From positions 1,736,001-1,800,000 of the forward strand of contig OY776132.1 of assembly GCA_963675135.1 (NCBI GenBank): a stretch of DNA of 64,000 nucleotides, read 5' to 3'. Under the pieces are notes generated by a model. The model saw only the letters and a program-made list of their open reading frames with translations, was not told the origin of the DNA and did no database searches. Positions 1 through 11,404 of this stretch are shown piece by piece (the first letter of the stretch is position 1; each line of letters begins with the position of its first letter). Position numbers and translations under genes: made by a program. This DNA is from Galeopsis tetrahit (taxonomy: Eukaryota; Streptophyta; Magnoliopsida; Lamiales; Lamiaceae).

Positions 1-2243
1 GTGAAAATAATAATTGAGGGAACAACAGATGCGTTAGCCCAACTTGAACTTATCGACGATTTGCAAAGGCTCGATGTTTCTCACTACTTCCAGGATTCTG
101 TACAAAACATACTGGAGAGAATTTATGTTGATGATAAAAACATGATGAACAAAGATTTGCATGCAACTGCTCTCAAATTTAGACTTCTCAGACAACATGG
201 CTACCATGTCTATCAAGGTGAATATTTCAGTTAATTCTTAGACTTAGGTCGTGTCCAATTTTAGTCCACTATGTCGTTACTTTATTAGTTTTGGTCCAGT
301 ATGTTTATACTTTTCACAATTTTGGACATTTAGGTTTCAATTTTTGTCCTTTTCGTGCCCAATTTTAATAATGTATATTTCTACATTTTTTATTTTGGTC
401 CATGGTGTCAATTTTGGCCAAAAACTACAAACGTTGAAAAGGTAACAAAATGCAGGATTAAAATTTGGCACAGTCTAAGTTACATGGTGATTCCTGATAT
501 TAATTGGACAACATTATATTCAAATTTCTGGGTTTAAATTTAATTTTAATTTTTAGATTTTGACAAGTTTTCACGGTATTAATTGCAGAGATTTTCAGTA
601 GTTTCATGGACAACGAGGGAAGTTTCAAGTCAAGCTTGGGTGATGATGTGAAAGGACTCCTTTCTTTGTATGAAGCTTCATTCTTGTCAATGGAAGGTGA
701 ACCAATTTTGGATTCTGCCAAAGATTTCTCAACACGTCATCTTGCGAAAAAGCTCGAGCAATTCACGACAGACCAGAGTTTAGTCAATCAAATCAAGCAT
801 GCCTTGGAGATTCCACTGCACTGGAGAGTGCCCAAACTCCAAGCAAAATGGTTCATAAACGTCTACCAGAGCAGACCCGATTCAAACCTTACTTTGCTCG
901 AATTTGCTAAGTTGTATTACAACATTGCACAAGCGAGTTATCAAGACGATATGAAACGCATATCAAGGTATGTAGAATTTAAAATAAATGTGTTGTAATT
1001 TTATAAATTCAGAATTAGTTCTAATCAGTTTAATTGCAATTACAATAGGGGGCATAGAAGAAGTGGCCTAGGAGAAAAGTTAACCTTCGCCAGGGATCGA
1101 CTGGCAGAGAGTTTCTTATGGGCTGTGGGATTTACTCCCGAACCTGAATTTGGATATACGAGGGAGATTATGACTAAAGTTGCTGGAATGGTGTCGGTCA
1201 TAGACGACATATACGATGTATATGGCACGTTGGAGGAAATCGAATTGTTTACGAAGATCATTGAAAGGTGGGACATTAATGAATTGGACAGCCTTCCCCT
1301 TTACATGCAAATTTGTTTCCTCGATCTCAACAACTTCGTCAACGAATTGGCGTACCACGTTCTCAAGGAACAAGGCTTCAACTGTATCTCAAACCTCAGG
1401 AGACTGGTATGCATACTCACATATTTTTCTTTATCAATCAATCAGGTTTTTGTACAGTGTAACGTTTTTACTAATAGTTGTATTTTATTACATATTTCAG
1501 TGGATAGAGTTGTGCCAAACTTACATCATTGAAGCGAGATGGTATCACAGTGGGTACTATCCCAAAACGAATGAGTATCTCAACAATGGCTGGATTTCGA
1601 TTTCGGGTCCGATAGTTCTTATGTATGGCTACTTTTGCCTCACAAACAACATAAACAAGGAGGATGTGAAGATTCTAGAACAATATCCCGGAATCATTCG
1701 TTGGCCATCCATGGTTTTTCGCCTTGCTGATGACTTCGGAACTTCATCGGTAAGAATTCAAACTAGGCCAAACCTGTCATAGACAGCCTTTTAAAGTACA
1801 AGGCAAGGGTAAATTGCAATTTTGGTCCCATGAGAATTTGGGCTCACAAAAATAGTCCTTTTTTTTTTAACAAATTCTCTTGGATCAAAAATGCAATTCA
1901 TCCAAAAATACACACATGTTGATATTTTCCTATTGGCCTTCATTTTCTTATATTGATATTTATGATGAATTATGGTACACAGGAGGAAATTAAGAGAGGG
2001 GATGTTCCAAAGTCAATTCAGTGTTATATGCACGAGACAGGGTGTTCGGAAGAGGAAGCTCGGGTGTACGTAAGGAATCTGATTTACGAGCTGTGGAAGA
2101 AGATGAACAACGAGATTTTACTGGCTGAGGAGCCCTTCAAGAATTTCGGAATAACAGCGTTGAATCTTGTCCGAATGTCGTTGTGCTTCTACTTGAATTA
2201 TGGAGATGGTTTTGGTGTTAATCCGAATTCGGAGACAAAGTAG
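1..2243 (+). CDS. TPS: Terpene synthase, TPS-b monoterpene-synthase type (5' end outside window)
   Basis: Visible exons are 1-217, 589-967, 1049-1406, 1501-1749 and 1983-2243, all with GT-AG borders and a continuous frame, giving about 487 residues. TPS-b proteins are usually near 600, so about 110 N-terminal residues (plastid transit peptide and RR-x8-W motif) lie before base 1. Class I features are present: an RxR motif (RDR near base 1095), the metal-binding DDIYD motif (near 1203) and a second Mg site reading DDFGTSSEE across the last intron. Such enzymes ionise geranyl diphosphate in plastids to make monoterpenes; the product cannot be read from sequence. Two oddities: the third visible exon equals two usual exons fused, and the usual tryptophan pair after ISR is Gly-His. 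No stop or frameshift was found. The family call is firm; the monoterpene assignment is inference. Confidence 0.93.
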
Positions 2244-2509
2244 AATTTGGTGTCACTCATTGTTAATCCCATACCTATATATCAAGCAGCAGCAGAATGA
2301 ATTTTTACACAATTTTATTCATATTCTTGTAATCTTTAATAGATAAAGAGATATATACATTATTTGATTTATTTCACAATGTTATTATCATTTTTCACTT
2401 TATCATATACTTGAATATAGACCAGCCTTGGGTTAACTCTAACTTATGTGTTTGCTTCAGGTTAATTTAAATTATATTCCTACGTTTCATCATTATATTT
2501 AGTTTAAAC

Positions 2510-4900
2510 TTTTGGTTACGTGAAGGGGATAGAAATACAAAAAAAATTCACTCAAAAGCTTCTGAGCGGAGGAAATTTAATGCATTAATATGTGGTTTGT
2601 TCACCAATGACGGGATATGGTGTGCGGAACAAGGAGCTATACAAGCAGTGGTGGAGGATTACTTCATGAGGATTTTCAATACTACGTCTCCGTCCGAGAA
2701 GGACATTGGGAAGATAACACATGCAGTCGACAGAGCCAACTGTCTCTGATTCTATGAATGACTTCTTACTCACACTGGTATCAAAGCAAGAAGTCAAGAA
2801 GGCGGTTTTCGACCTTGGCCCAACAAAGGCCCCGGGGCCGGATGGCTTTACGACTGAGTTGTTCCAAAAGATGTGGCCTGTGATTGGGGAAGAGGTGAGT
2901 ACAAATATCTGTAGCATGATTAATGATGGAGGGGATCTTCGTGAGTGGAATAATACACGTATTGTTCTTATCCCTAAGGTGGATAACCCAAAGGAGATGA
3001 AAGATTTCAGACCAATTAGTCTATCGAATGTCTGTTACAGAATCCTGGATTGTACTATAGCGAATAGGCTCAAGGTGGTCATGGGAGACGTCGTGGATGA
3101 TCATCAGAGCGCTTTTACGTCAGGTAGACTTATTTTTTATAATGTTTTAATTGGCTTTGAATGTATGCATTGGATCATGCAAAATAAAAGCCAAAATGGG
3201 TATGCGACACTAAAACTCGATATGTCAAAAGCATACGATAGAATTTAGTGGAATTTCCTTAGGGAGATTCTATTACGCCAAGGCTTTGGTGGCAGATGGG
3301 TTGATATTATCATGAGATGTGTGAGTTTGGTGTCTTATGAGTTCAAAATGAATGGGGCGATATCCGAGTCCCTGATGCCGTCACGGGGCTTGAGACAGGG
3401 TGACCCACTTTCTCCATTTCTTTTTGTCCTCTGCGCTCAGGTTTTGCCTGCTTACTTTAAGCACCTTTCGAATGAAGGTCTTTTCCTGGGCATCTCAGTT
3501 GCCCATGGGGCTCTGGAGATTACGCATCTCTTCTTCGCGGATGATAGCTTATTTTTCCGTGTGTCGAAGGAGAGTGCAACCAATCTTAAGGAGGGCTTAG
3601 ATATTTACCAAAAATCCTTGGGGCAGATGGTGAATCTGGAGAAGTCGGCGTTGACTTTTAGCCCAAACACCTCGGCGATGAAATAGTGGATGTGCGTGAT
3701 ACGCTACATATCATAAGGTGCCATGCGCATGAAATCTATTTGGGTCTCCCAACTTTCTCCTTAAAAGCAAAACGGACTCATTTGGTTATTTACGTGACAA
3801 AGTGGCACACCTGGTGCAAGCTTGGAAATTTAGGGAATTATCGGAAGGGGGTAGAGAAGTCCTCATTAAGGCAGTTCCAACCTCACTTTGCCTGGAGATG
3901 GAGGCTATTTGTGCTAGATTCTGGTGGGGATCGACGGAGTAACATAGGAGGTTACATTGGATAAAGTGGGATTATCTTTGTAAGCCAAAAAAGGAGAGAG
4001 GTATGGGCTTTCGCAAATTCTCTGATTATGCAGTCTCCAAACTCATTGGTTGCAAGAATCTTTAAAGCTGGATACTTTTAAACACGAGGATATTCTGGAA
4101 GCAGGAATAGGGTCAAACCCTTTATTCATTTGGATATCCTTGTGCTGGAGTAGGGACATTACTACTAAAGGGGTGAGGTGGAAGATTGGCGATGGGAAGA
4201 ACATACGGATTTTCAAGGATGCATGGGTGCAAGGACTGGACGGAGGGCGAATCGTATCAAGGATTGCTAGTGGTTCGGCTGTCAGCAGGTTCATCTTCGA
4301 GGATGGAAAATGTAATAGGCTGCTTCTAGAAATAGCCTTTCTCCCGTTTGAACCCATATCAATCCAAAACGAGGGACCGATGCTCATTTTTTGGGTCCCA
4401 AAAAGAAAGGCATATATACGGTGAGATTGGGCTTTAAACAGGAGCAACAGAATAAGAAACAAGGCATGGATGAAGCCCAGCCATCGGAAAATTCGGGAGG
4501 CTGGTGGAATAAGATCTGGAATATTCAACTCCCCCCAAAAGTTAAATTTTTTTTGTGGAAGATTAGTAAGGATATTGTGGCAACGGAAGAAAATCTAGCA
4601 GCTCATCACGTACCTACCCCTCAACATTGCTTGATATGAGGTGTAGATATGGCATCCACAATATATGTTCTCTTCCTTTGCTGGGGCATGAAGAGGGTTG
4701 ATGTGTGCAGAACGCTTAATGCATTATATATGATCTTTAATATGCTGCTAGACAGTACTACTCTAGAGAAAATGGCCATACAAACTTGGGGAATTTGGAA
4801 GGAAAGATGTAAATTCATGCATGAGGACCGATGAAAAGACCGAAGTAGGCCACCCTTTTGTATCAGTGACGGCTCCTGGGCATTAAACCTCCTAGACGAC
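2510..4900 (+). mobile_element. Decayed, 5'-truncated LINE (non-LTR retrotransposon)
   Basis: Homology to plant L1-type LINE ORF2 begins abruptly near 2513 with WLREGDRNT. It continues through reverse transcriptase blocks: KAPGPDGF (about 2830), RPISLSNVCYRI (about 3010), an LDMSKAYDRI block followed by a stop (about 3245), RQGDPLSPFLFVL (about 3392) and the catalytic FADDS (about 3535). A zinc-finger-like block with PPKVKFFLWK lies near 4530. Frames change at about 2750, 3248, 3686, 3964 and 4424-4640, and in-frame stops are present, so it cannot encode an active enzyme. No poly(A) tail or target-site duplication is clear and the right border is approximate. It lies about 270 bp downstream of the terpene synthase in the same orientation. 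Confidence 0.9.
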
Positions 4901-5469
4901 TTCAAATAGGTGACAAAGTTAGTGGGCCAGGGTCAGCCAGACGTCAAGCATACTGGACTCTCTAACGAGAACTCAGCAACGCTGTTCACAGATGGAGCCT
5001 ATACTGGACTCTCTAACAATAAACGCTGTTCACTAAATTAACATTTATTGTTAATGAAACTAATAACTTCAGCATTTAGCTCTGGCAATTTCCGACATGA
5101 CATGATATTACGACACAAATCCAACATGAAAATTATGAATTAGTATTCAGCTTTATCGTGTTACGTGTCATTATCATGTCGTCTCACATCAACATGAAAA
5201 ATATCATGTAATTATCGTATCGTGTTGTCACAAAAAAATTATCGTGTTCACAGTATGTCAACACATATCCTAATCATTAGCATTTCTGACTATATTTTCT
5301 CCGCGAATATATTACTGTATTACATTTATCATAAGATTATATCCAGCCAAATCAAATTAATTGTGCAATAATCTTCTCGATAGAAGAACATCAAGTCTAT
5401 AACAATGAACCACAACTAACGTACTACCAAAAACACAAATATAAGGTTTTATTACACATAACTCCAAAG
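4901..5469. other. Non-coding spacer with degenerate ATCATGTCGT-type repeats
   Basis: No coding potential was found. The stretch 5090-5270 is built of short degenerate words around ATCATG, CGTGTT and TGTCA. It resembles 10100-10480 on the other side of VPS26, which suggests the same dispersed repeat family. The segment 4930-5030 repeats ACTGGACTCTCTAAC twice. Confidence 0.5.
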
Positions 5470-5845
5470 CTGAAATAAACACCACCCAGATAGAAAATCT
5501 AGTGTTCCAAGAAAGACGCGTAAAAAACCTAAGACGAAGGGGAACTCAGCGTAAAAAAACTCAACAGGAAATAGTCCAAATACAACCATGGGCAAGTACA
5601 AATCGCCCTCGAGATAGCAATTATAACGTTAGAAGTCCATCTAGAGATATCCACAAATCCTGGCGAAAATATATACCAGACAGAGGTCATCGTTGAACGG
5701 GTGATGTACATAATTGTTCCTCTGTACAGTATGTATTCGTATCAAGAAGGATCCAATTGGTAAGAACAGTAAGGCAAAGTAATATTTGTCCTTTTTCGTG
5801 ATGCGTCTGAACTGAGAAGTAATAGAGATCCACGAGGCACTTAAA
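5470..5845 (-). other. Probable VPS26 3' untranslated region
   Basis: This stretch lies directly after the VPS26 stop codon, is less AT-rich than the spacer to its left, and contains no ORF resembling a protein. The extent is inferred from base composition only; no polyadenylation site was confirmed. Confidence 0.45.
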
Positions 5846-8800
5846 TTACGATGTTTCTCCAAGCCGGTACATTGTGATCTCCTGTTGTTTGAAATATCGA
5901 CGATCCTCTTCATCAACAAGTACGAGGTTTAAGTAGTACTTCACGCTAAATTTGTTGTTGATGTTTCTATACGTCGGAGTCAGCTCATATGGACTCAGGA
6001 ACAATCTAATTGGAATTGATTCACCTGTCAAACAGTGTATAATTGATCATTTCAGTATATCTTATTATTGATTAAATAAAACAGCACTTAGCAACTAAAA
6101 AAAATAGAGAATACTGAGTTGAATCAAATTTTGTGCTAAGAAAAAAAATAAAAGAGAGAACCAAATATGGGGAAAAAATTAATATTTAAATATATACTCC
6201 CTCTGCACACCAGAATGGGCACACAAATTAAGTGAAGAAATGGGTAGGGTTTTGAGGGGCAATTTCCCCCACCTGTATGTATAAAATGAAGATATGGGCT
6301 GGATTGGATTTATGTGTGGGGCCCACTTCAATGGCATTTTGTGTATTTTTGTGGATATTGGTGAGGGTGTAGTTTTTGGAGGGTTTACTATTTTTTTTGA
6401 GTGCAAATTGTTGAGGGACGTCCGAATAAGACAAGAGTGAAAATATTCACGATTCACAGGACAGATTGAGTACAATATATATGAGGTTAGAACTGTAGCA
6501 GAAATGAGAACGATAGAGATGTATGTACGGAAACACTATATCTGCTAGAAAGCATTTTTGCACAAAGACATTAAAATACCAGCTTTTTTCCAACCAGAAA
6601 ACATGTTTTTAAGTTATATTTATTCAACTTAAAATTGCATCCATATTGTCTTTTTTAACCAGTTATTTAGTCTGTAAGTAATACATGTTTCATCATACAA
6701 CTAATAAAAAGTAATCAAATGATTAATAGATTTCAAATATTATATGACATAATATATTTTTAGTTTATCTGCAGGATAGAAGCGAGTTACAGAATGAATG
6801 AAAATCAGAGTACCTCTGACTGGAGCACCATCCATTAGTTCAAACTTAGCAAGTGTCTCTGTCTCAACATGGGTGTTGGACCCTGACCCTGTTGATTCTC
6901 GGCGCCGAATCTCCAGATCCATATTTTTTATTTTGATTCTTACAAGAAGAAAATATATCTTCCCAATAATTACATCTTTTAGATGATACCTGGATGTTTA
7001 AAATTCTAATCAGCAGGGAATTATTACAAACATCTAATGAAACTTCAAGATTTATGAAAAAATTAGTGGCTCCATTAAATCAAGGTCTTGTTTATTGATC
7101 CTCAAATGTATTTCATGATAATACCACACATACTTCAGCTCTAGCAAGCATTTCCAATATCATTAACAATTTGTTTCATCACAAATTTGTAAATAGAAAC
7201 AGGTCAATCAGAGTAAAAAGTTGAAATTACATACTTGCTCTTGTTGTACTCAAACTCGATATGAAGGCAGTCCTCGATTCCAACCTCCATCTGCATGTGA
7301 AAGAACAAAGATTAAAGGCATATATCTGAAATAACGAGAGAATTGTAGTTTCTAATATCCTCCTCAGTGCTTTCATGAACAATAATGCACAAACAGTACC
7401 TTGATGCTGTTGTTGATTGATGGAGGTGGACTATAATTCCAAACCTGATCCATCAGAAAAATTGATGACATAATGAGCATGAATAGAAAACGCAGAAAAA
7501 AGCTATGAGTCCCAAAGAAAGTCCAAATGCAATACATGGACCATAAATTTGGAAGGCAAGTAAGAGGATAGTTTGCATGTTCTTATGTTGTGAATGAAGT
7601 TGATATGTTACCACAAGGTCTTGATATTGTGTAATGCTTCCAGCATAACCCCGACTTATTGTCACTTTTAGGACATACCTGAAACAAGTACAAGATTTTA
7701 AAGAAGTAGTCTGAGCAATGAATAGCCGACACTAGAAAGAACAGGCAATGCTAGGACTTCTACTTCTACATAATGCAACCAGAAGGACACAATATATTTT
7801 ATGGTTTGAAATCTATTCAGACCAAGTGGCCTACATATCACAACAAGAAGTTGAGAACTTCAAAAAATCAAAGGTTCACATAACTGTCCAGACACATAAG
7901 CTAAGATATTACCAAATAAAAGCACACAAACCTCATATCCACAAAATGAATCAGAATTTAAATTGGAAAACTTGCAGGGAATTGTAGGAAGCCATAATTA
8001 CTCAATGCTATCCAATCCCAGAACCGAAGCTCAAGGCCACAGAGGTAATAAGATGTTCTAAGATAACTGACATTAATATAATCCTAAAAAGACAGAAGGC
8101 TACTCTAGACCCAAAATATTGAAAAACGCATTCTCTTCTCCAAGTTCACTTTCTGCATTGTCCTTAATGTAGCAAAACTGGAGGTACAGGGTACAATTTG
8201 CAAGTAAACAGACAGTAAATACAGGATTGTACTGCTCAGAAGAATTTCGATTCAGGTAACTCACCTAAGCCGCACGTTTACCCCATTGTATGTCTCGTAC
8301 GGCATTTCCACAGTTGAAAATTCAAATGGAAATGTTTTTCTTTCATATATTTCTCCAGGAACATCCAGTTCACGAACTATAGGAACAAGGAAAAAGAAAA
8401 AAATAAGACATACTTAAATACGATTATTTTTCAAACTACAATCAAGGAGTGAATTGACCTATTCTTTAGTACATGTTTCATTAACCAGATGACAAAGAGT
8501 GTCGCACACGATTTATAATTTTATACAGCTTCCATGAGATTTAAGATAAAAGCGAAATACTTACCCAGAGAAGTGAAGTCGTAGAAGTTGCCTTTGTCAA
8601 AGTACATTTCTACAAACAAAAGATAATGCTGAGGAAAGTGAAATTGGATGATAAGTGATAACTATTAAGTAGTGATATTCAGGAATTCTTTTCGTAATCA
8701 ATATTACGTAAAATAGAAGAGTCAACAAGAGGAAACACACCTATCTGACCAAGAAGCTCAACTTTGATTCCGTTGTGTTCCACTTTCTTCCCCGAAACCG

Positions 8801-9594
8801 GTTCGACAGAAATCTGAAGGAAAAAAAAAGGCAATTGAATAATTAACTCCAATTACCAGTAAACTTGGGACCTAAACTGGTGGAGGTAAAACCACTATTG
8901 CCAAGAAATTATACCTTGCCGGTTATGTTTTCTTGACTTTGGAAGAGTGGAACCATTACTGTCTGACCATTCTCCTTCTTCAATGGGACCTGTAGCAAGG
9001 ATAAGATTGATCATTGATGGGGGGAATTGCATTTAACTTCTCTATATTCAAGTTGGAAACAAACCTCAAATTATCGATTCAACTATTGATTAACAACACA
9101 GTTACAGAAGTTTCACAAGATGGAAAGGCGAAACTTATAACATCAGTTTGTAAATGTAACAAACACAGATCAATAAATTTCAACCATTAGCACATTTGCT
9201 CCACAAGCCCAACCCTCAACTTTATTACAAAATCGAACAATAATATGCCCAGAATGTAAAACTTGAGTTTCAGACTGTAAAACTTACTCCTTGTTAAAAG
9301 TAAATAGAGTACTTCTTACTCTCAACGACATTCCAAAATCAAAGCAGTATATTTTGTGTATAGTTCAACTGCAAAGAAATTATGAAGTTCAAATGATAAA
9401 CAATTAAATAGATACCTGCTTTCGAGTTTTTCCATCTGAAAATGCAACCGAAATGTTGCATGCTGGTTTGAATGCTCCAACTATGAAATTCTGAAAACAG
9501 AAATTTGCATTCAACACTAAAAACAATTAATTCAGAGGACCAGAGCACAAAATTATAGTAAGCAATGATAAGGCAGTCACTGAAACTTTACCAT
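5846..9594 (-). CDS. VPS26: Vacuolar protein sorting-associated protein 26 (retromer subunit)
   Basis: Eleven coding exons on the minus strand: 9592-9594, 9416-9490, 8915-8989, 8741-8813, 8565-8609, 8265-8376, 7612-7678, 7400-7444, 7235-7290, 6814-6989 and 5846-6024. They join in frame to 301 residues, matching the roughly 300 usual for plant VPS26. The arrestin-fold family is recognised from NFIVGAFKPACNIS at the N-terminus, VPGEIYERKTFPFEF, GYAGSITQYQDLVV, IEDCLHIEFEYNKSKYHLKD and IPIRLFLSPYELTPTYRNIN. VPS26 binds VPS35 and VPS29 in the core retromer, which recycles vacuolar sorting receptors from endosomal compartments. The initiator ATG forms an exon boundary on its own: the donor GTAAAG follows the ATG directly. 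The protein looks intact, and the next gene on the same strand is the ATAD1-like ATPase. Confidence 0.96.
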
Positions 9595-10005
9595 GGCGAA
9601 AATTAACCTTTATTCAATCCAAATCCCTAATTGAATAGCCTGCAACAAATTCAACTCACTGTTCAAGCTCCAATTACAGCTAATACGAACAATTAGGAGA
9701 GATCTAAACAAAGACGACAAACAAACAATACTTCAACAGCTGAAATGCAACAGTGAGAAGAAATAATTCCTCTCACAATGACCCCAGCACAAAAAAAAAA
9801 AAAAAAACAGAGAGAAAACCCTAAACGATCAATTCCTTTTAGTTCCAATGTGAAGAAGCAATTTATGTATGGAAACTACAAAACTTACACAAGGGGATTT
9901 TGCGGAAGATCGAAGAGAATGAGGATGACGACGAAAAACGCGATCACATCGAAGGTTTAGAGAGAGAAGGAGGAGAGGGGGCAAAAATAAAGTCTTCAGT
10001 CTCAA
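9595..10005 (-). promoter_or_regulatory. VPS26 5' leader with a probable 5'UTR intron
   Basis: Upstream of the ATG on the minus strand, a TTGCAG acceptor ends at 9640, so leader exon 9595-9639 carries the ATG exon. A strong GTAAGT donor begins at 9888, giving an intron of about 249 bp. A further leader exon would run from 9889 to about 10000 through a pyrimidine-rich minus-strand tract near 9955-9985, typical of plant leaders. Splice borders are read from consensus only. Confidence 0.6.
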
Positions 10006-11404
10006 CGCCAACTAAGGGGGTTTCAATTACGCTCTGTTTGGATGTGGGCACTTTGTCGAAGGGAGGTGAAGAAAATGTCAAATATGCTCATTTCTCAATT
10101 TAAATACGAACACGCCATGATAAAGGTATATGTCGATACGACATGAATGCGATAATTGTATTTCAACAGAATATGACACAATAAGATAACAATACTCTAT
10201 CAGAAAATGAATAAATTTAAAATTACATTTAATTATATAAAAAATTATTGTGTTATAAAACTTATAATCGAATATGTGTTATTATGGTGTCGTGGCATAT
10301 CAGAGCAACTACAGATGAAAGGTTGTCAACGTGTTAATGTTTTATCTATTAATTTTATCGTACATAACTGATCGACATAAATTTGATACGAAATTTATAT
10401 ATTATTATAGTATCGAAGTAATAACAATACGAATATGATAAGATCAAATACTAATTCACAATCTTCTGGTAGAATTCATGTTTTGCTATCGTATCAACTC
10501 GAAAATTACCACTCATGTATCTCACCACAATAGTTATTTTATTTTGTTTCCATTGTTATTCCTTTATATTAAAGTCTTTTATGTCATTAAATTGAAAATT
10601 AATTTCTAATAAAATGTCTATAAACCATTTTAAGAAAAATCGAACGTTAAAATTGAAATACTACAAGTACAAAGATTAAACGAAAGTTAAAAAGATTAAA
10701 CGGTGTTTTCCAATATTTTTTACATGTTTTATCTTTTCTACCTTTAATCTTTTCCGTTTATTTCTACATTTTATCTTTCCCATCTCTCTAAACCAACTAT
10801 TCACTAGAATCACTACACATTTTGTGTTATATTTCTAAATCTGCGTGCAAAAAGCAAAGGAAAATCTTACGAGGAAACGGAAACGGAGAGAGTATTTAAA
10901 ATACACTATTTAATTAAATCTTTATCACCACATAATTAGAATATGAGCATAACTAGGAGGATGAGTTCATCGCTATGGTGGTAGGGTGGCAAATGGATAG
11001 CGATAAACAGCAGAAGAATGAGTACATGACTACGGTGGTAGGGTAACAAATAGAAAACGAAAAACAGCAACAGTCGCTGAGTCGGCGACCATCTCAGCCG
11101 CAACAAAGCTAGGGTCAATTCCGTCACTGAACATTGCACCACATGCCGGCAATCTTTTAGGATGAACATAGTTCCTGAATCACACAAGCTAACACTGAGT
11201 GGCAGGAAGAAATCATGTTTAACTAAACCAACCTCGAGGTTCCTGCCCAATCACGGGTTCTAGTAGTTTAACAAGGAAAGCCTCGCTGGAGTTCGATTAA
11301 TCCTGAAAATAATGGGGAAAAAAGGAAACGACAAATGCTAAGAAGAAATACCATAAGATCTGGGTCAAACTTTTTTTATTGTAATGAAAAAGGATTATGA
11401 TTGA
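10006..11404. other. Spacer between VPS26 and the ATAD1-like gene, repeat-derived
   Basis: No gene was found. Bases 10100-10480 hold degenerate CGATA/CATGA/ATACGA words like those at 5090-5270. A Stowaway-like end (GGAAACGGAGAGAGTA) lies near 10876-10895. Two imperfect copies of a segment of about 56 bp begin near 10957 and 11013, sharing GGTGGTAGGGT. The part nearest 11404 may be 3'UTR of the ATPase gene. Confidence 0.5.

Noticed and set aside
1..5000. Start of a terpene biosynthetic gene cluster
   Set aside because: No P450, prenyltransferase, acyltransferase or second terpene synthase follows; the neighbours are housekeeping genes. Genes before base 1 cannot be seen.
9778..10103. Small ORFs near the VPS26 leader
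   Set aside because: They overlap the predicted leader exon and intron and encode low-complexity Lys/Arg or Glu-rich peptides.
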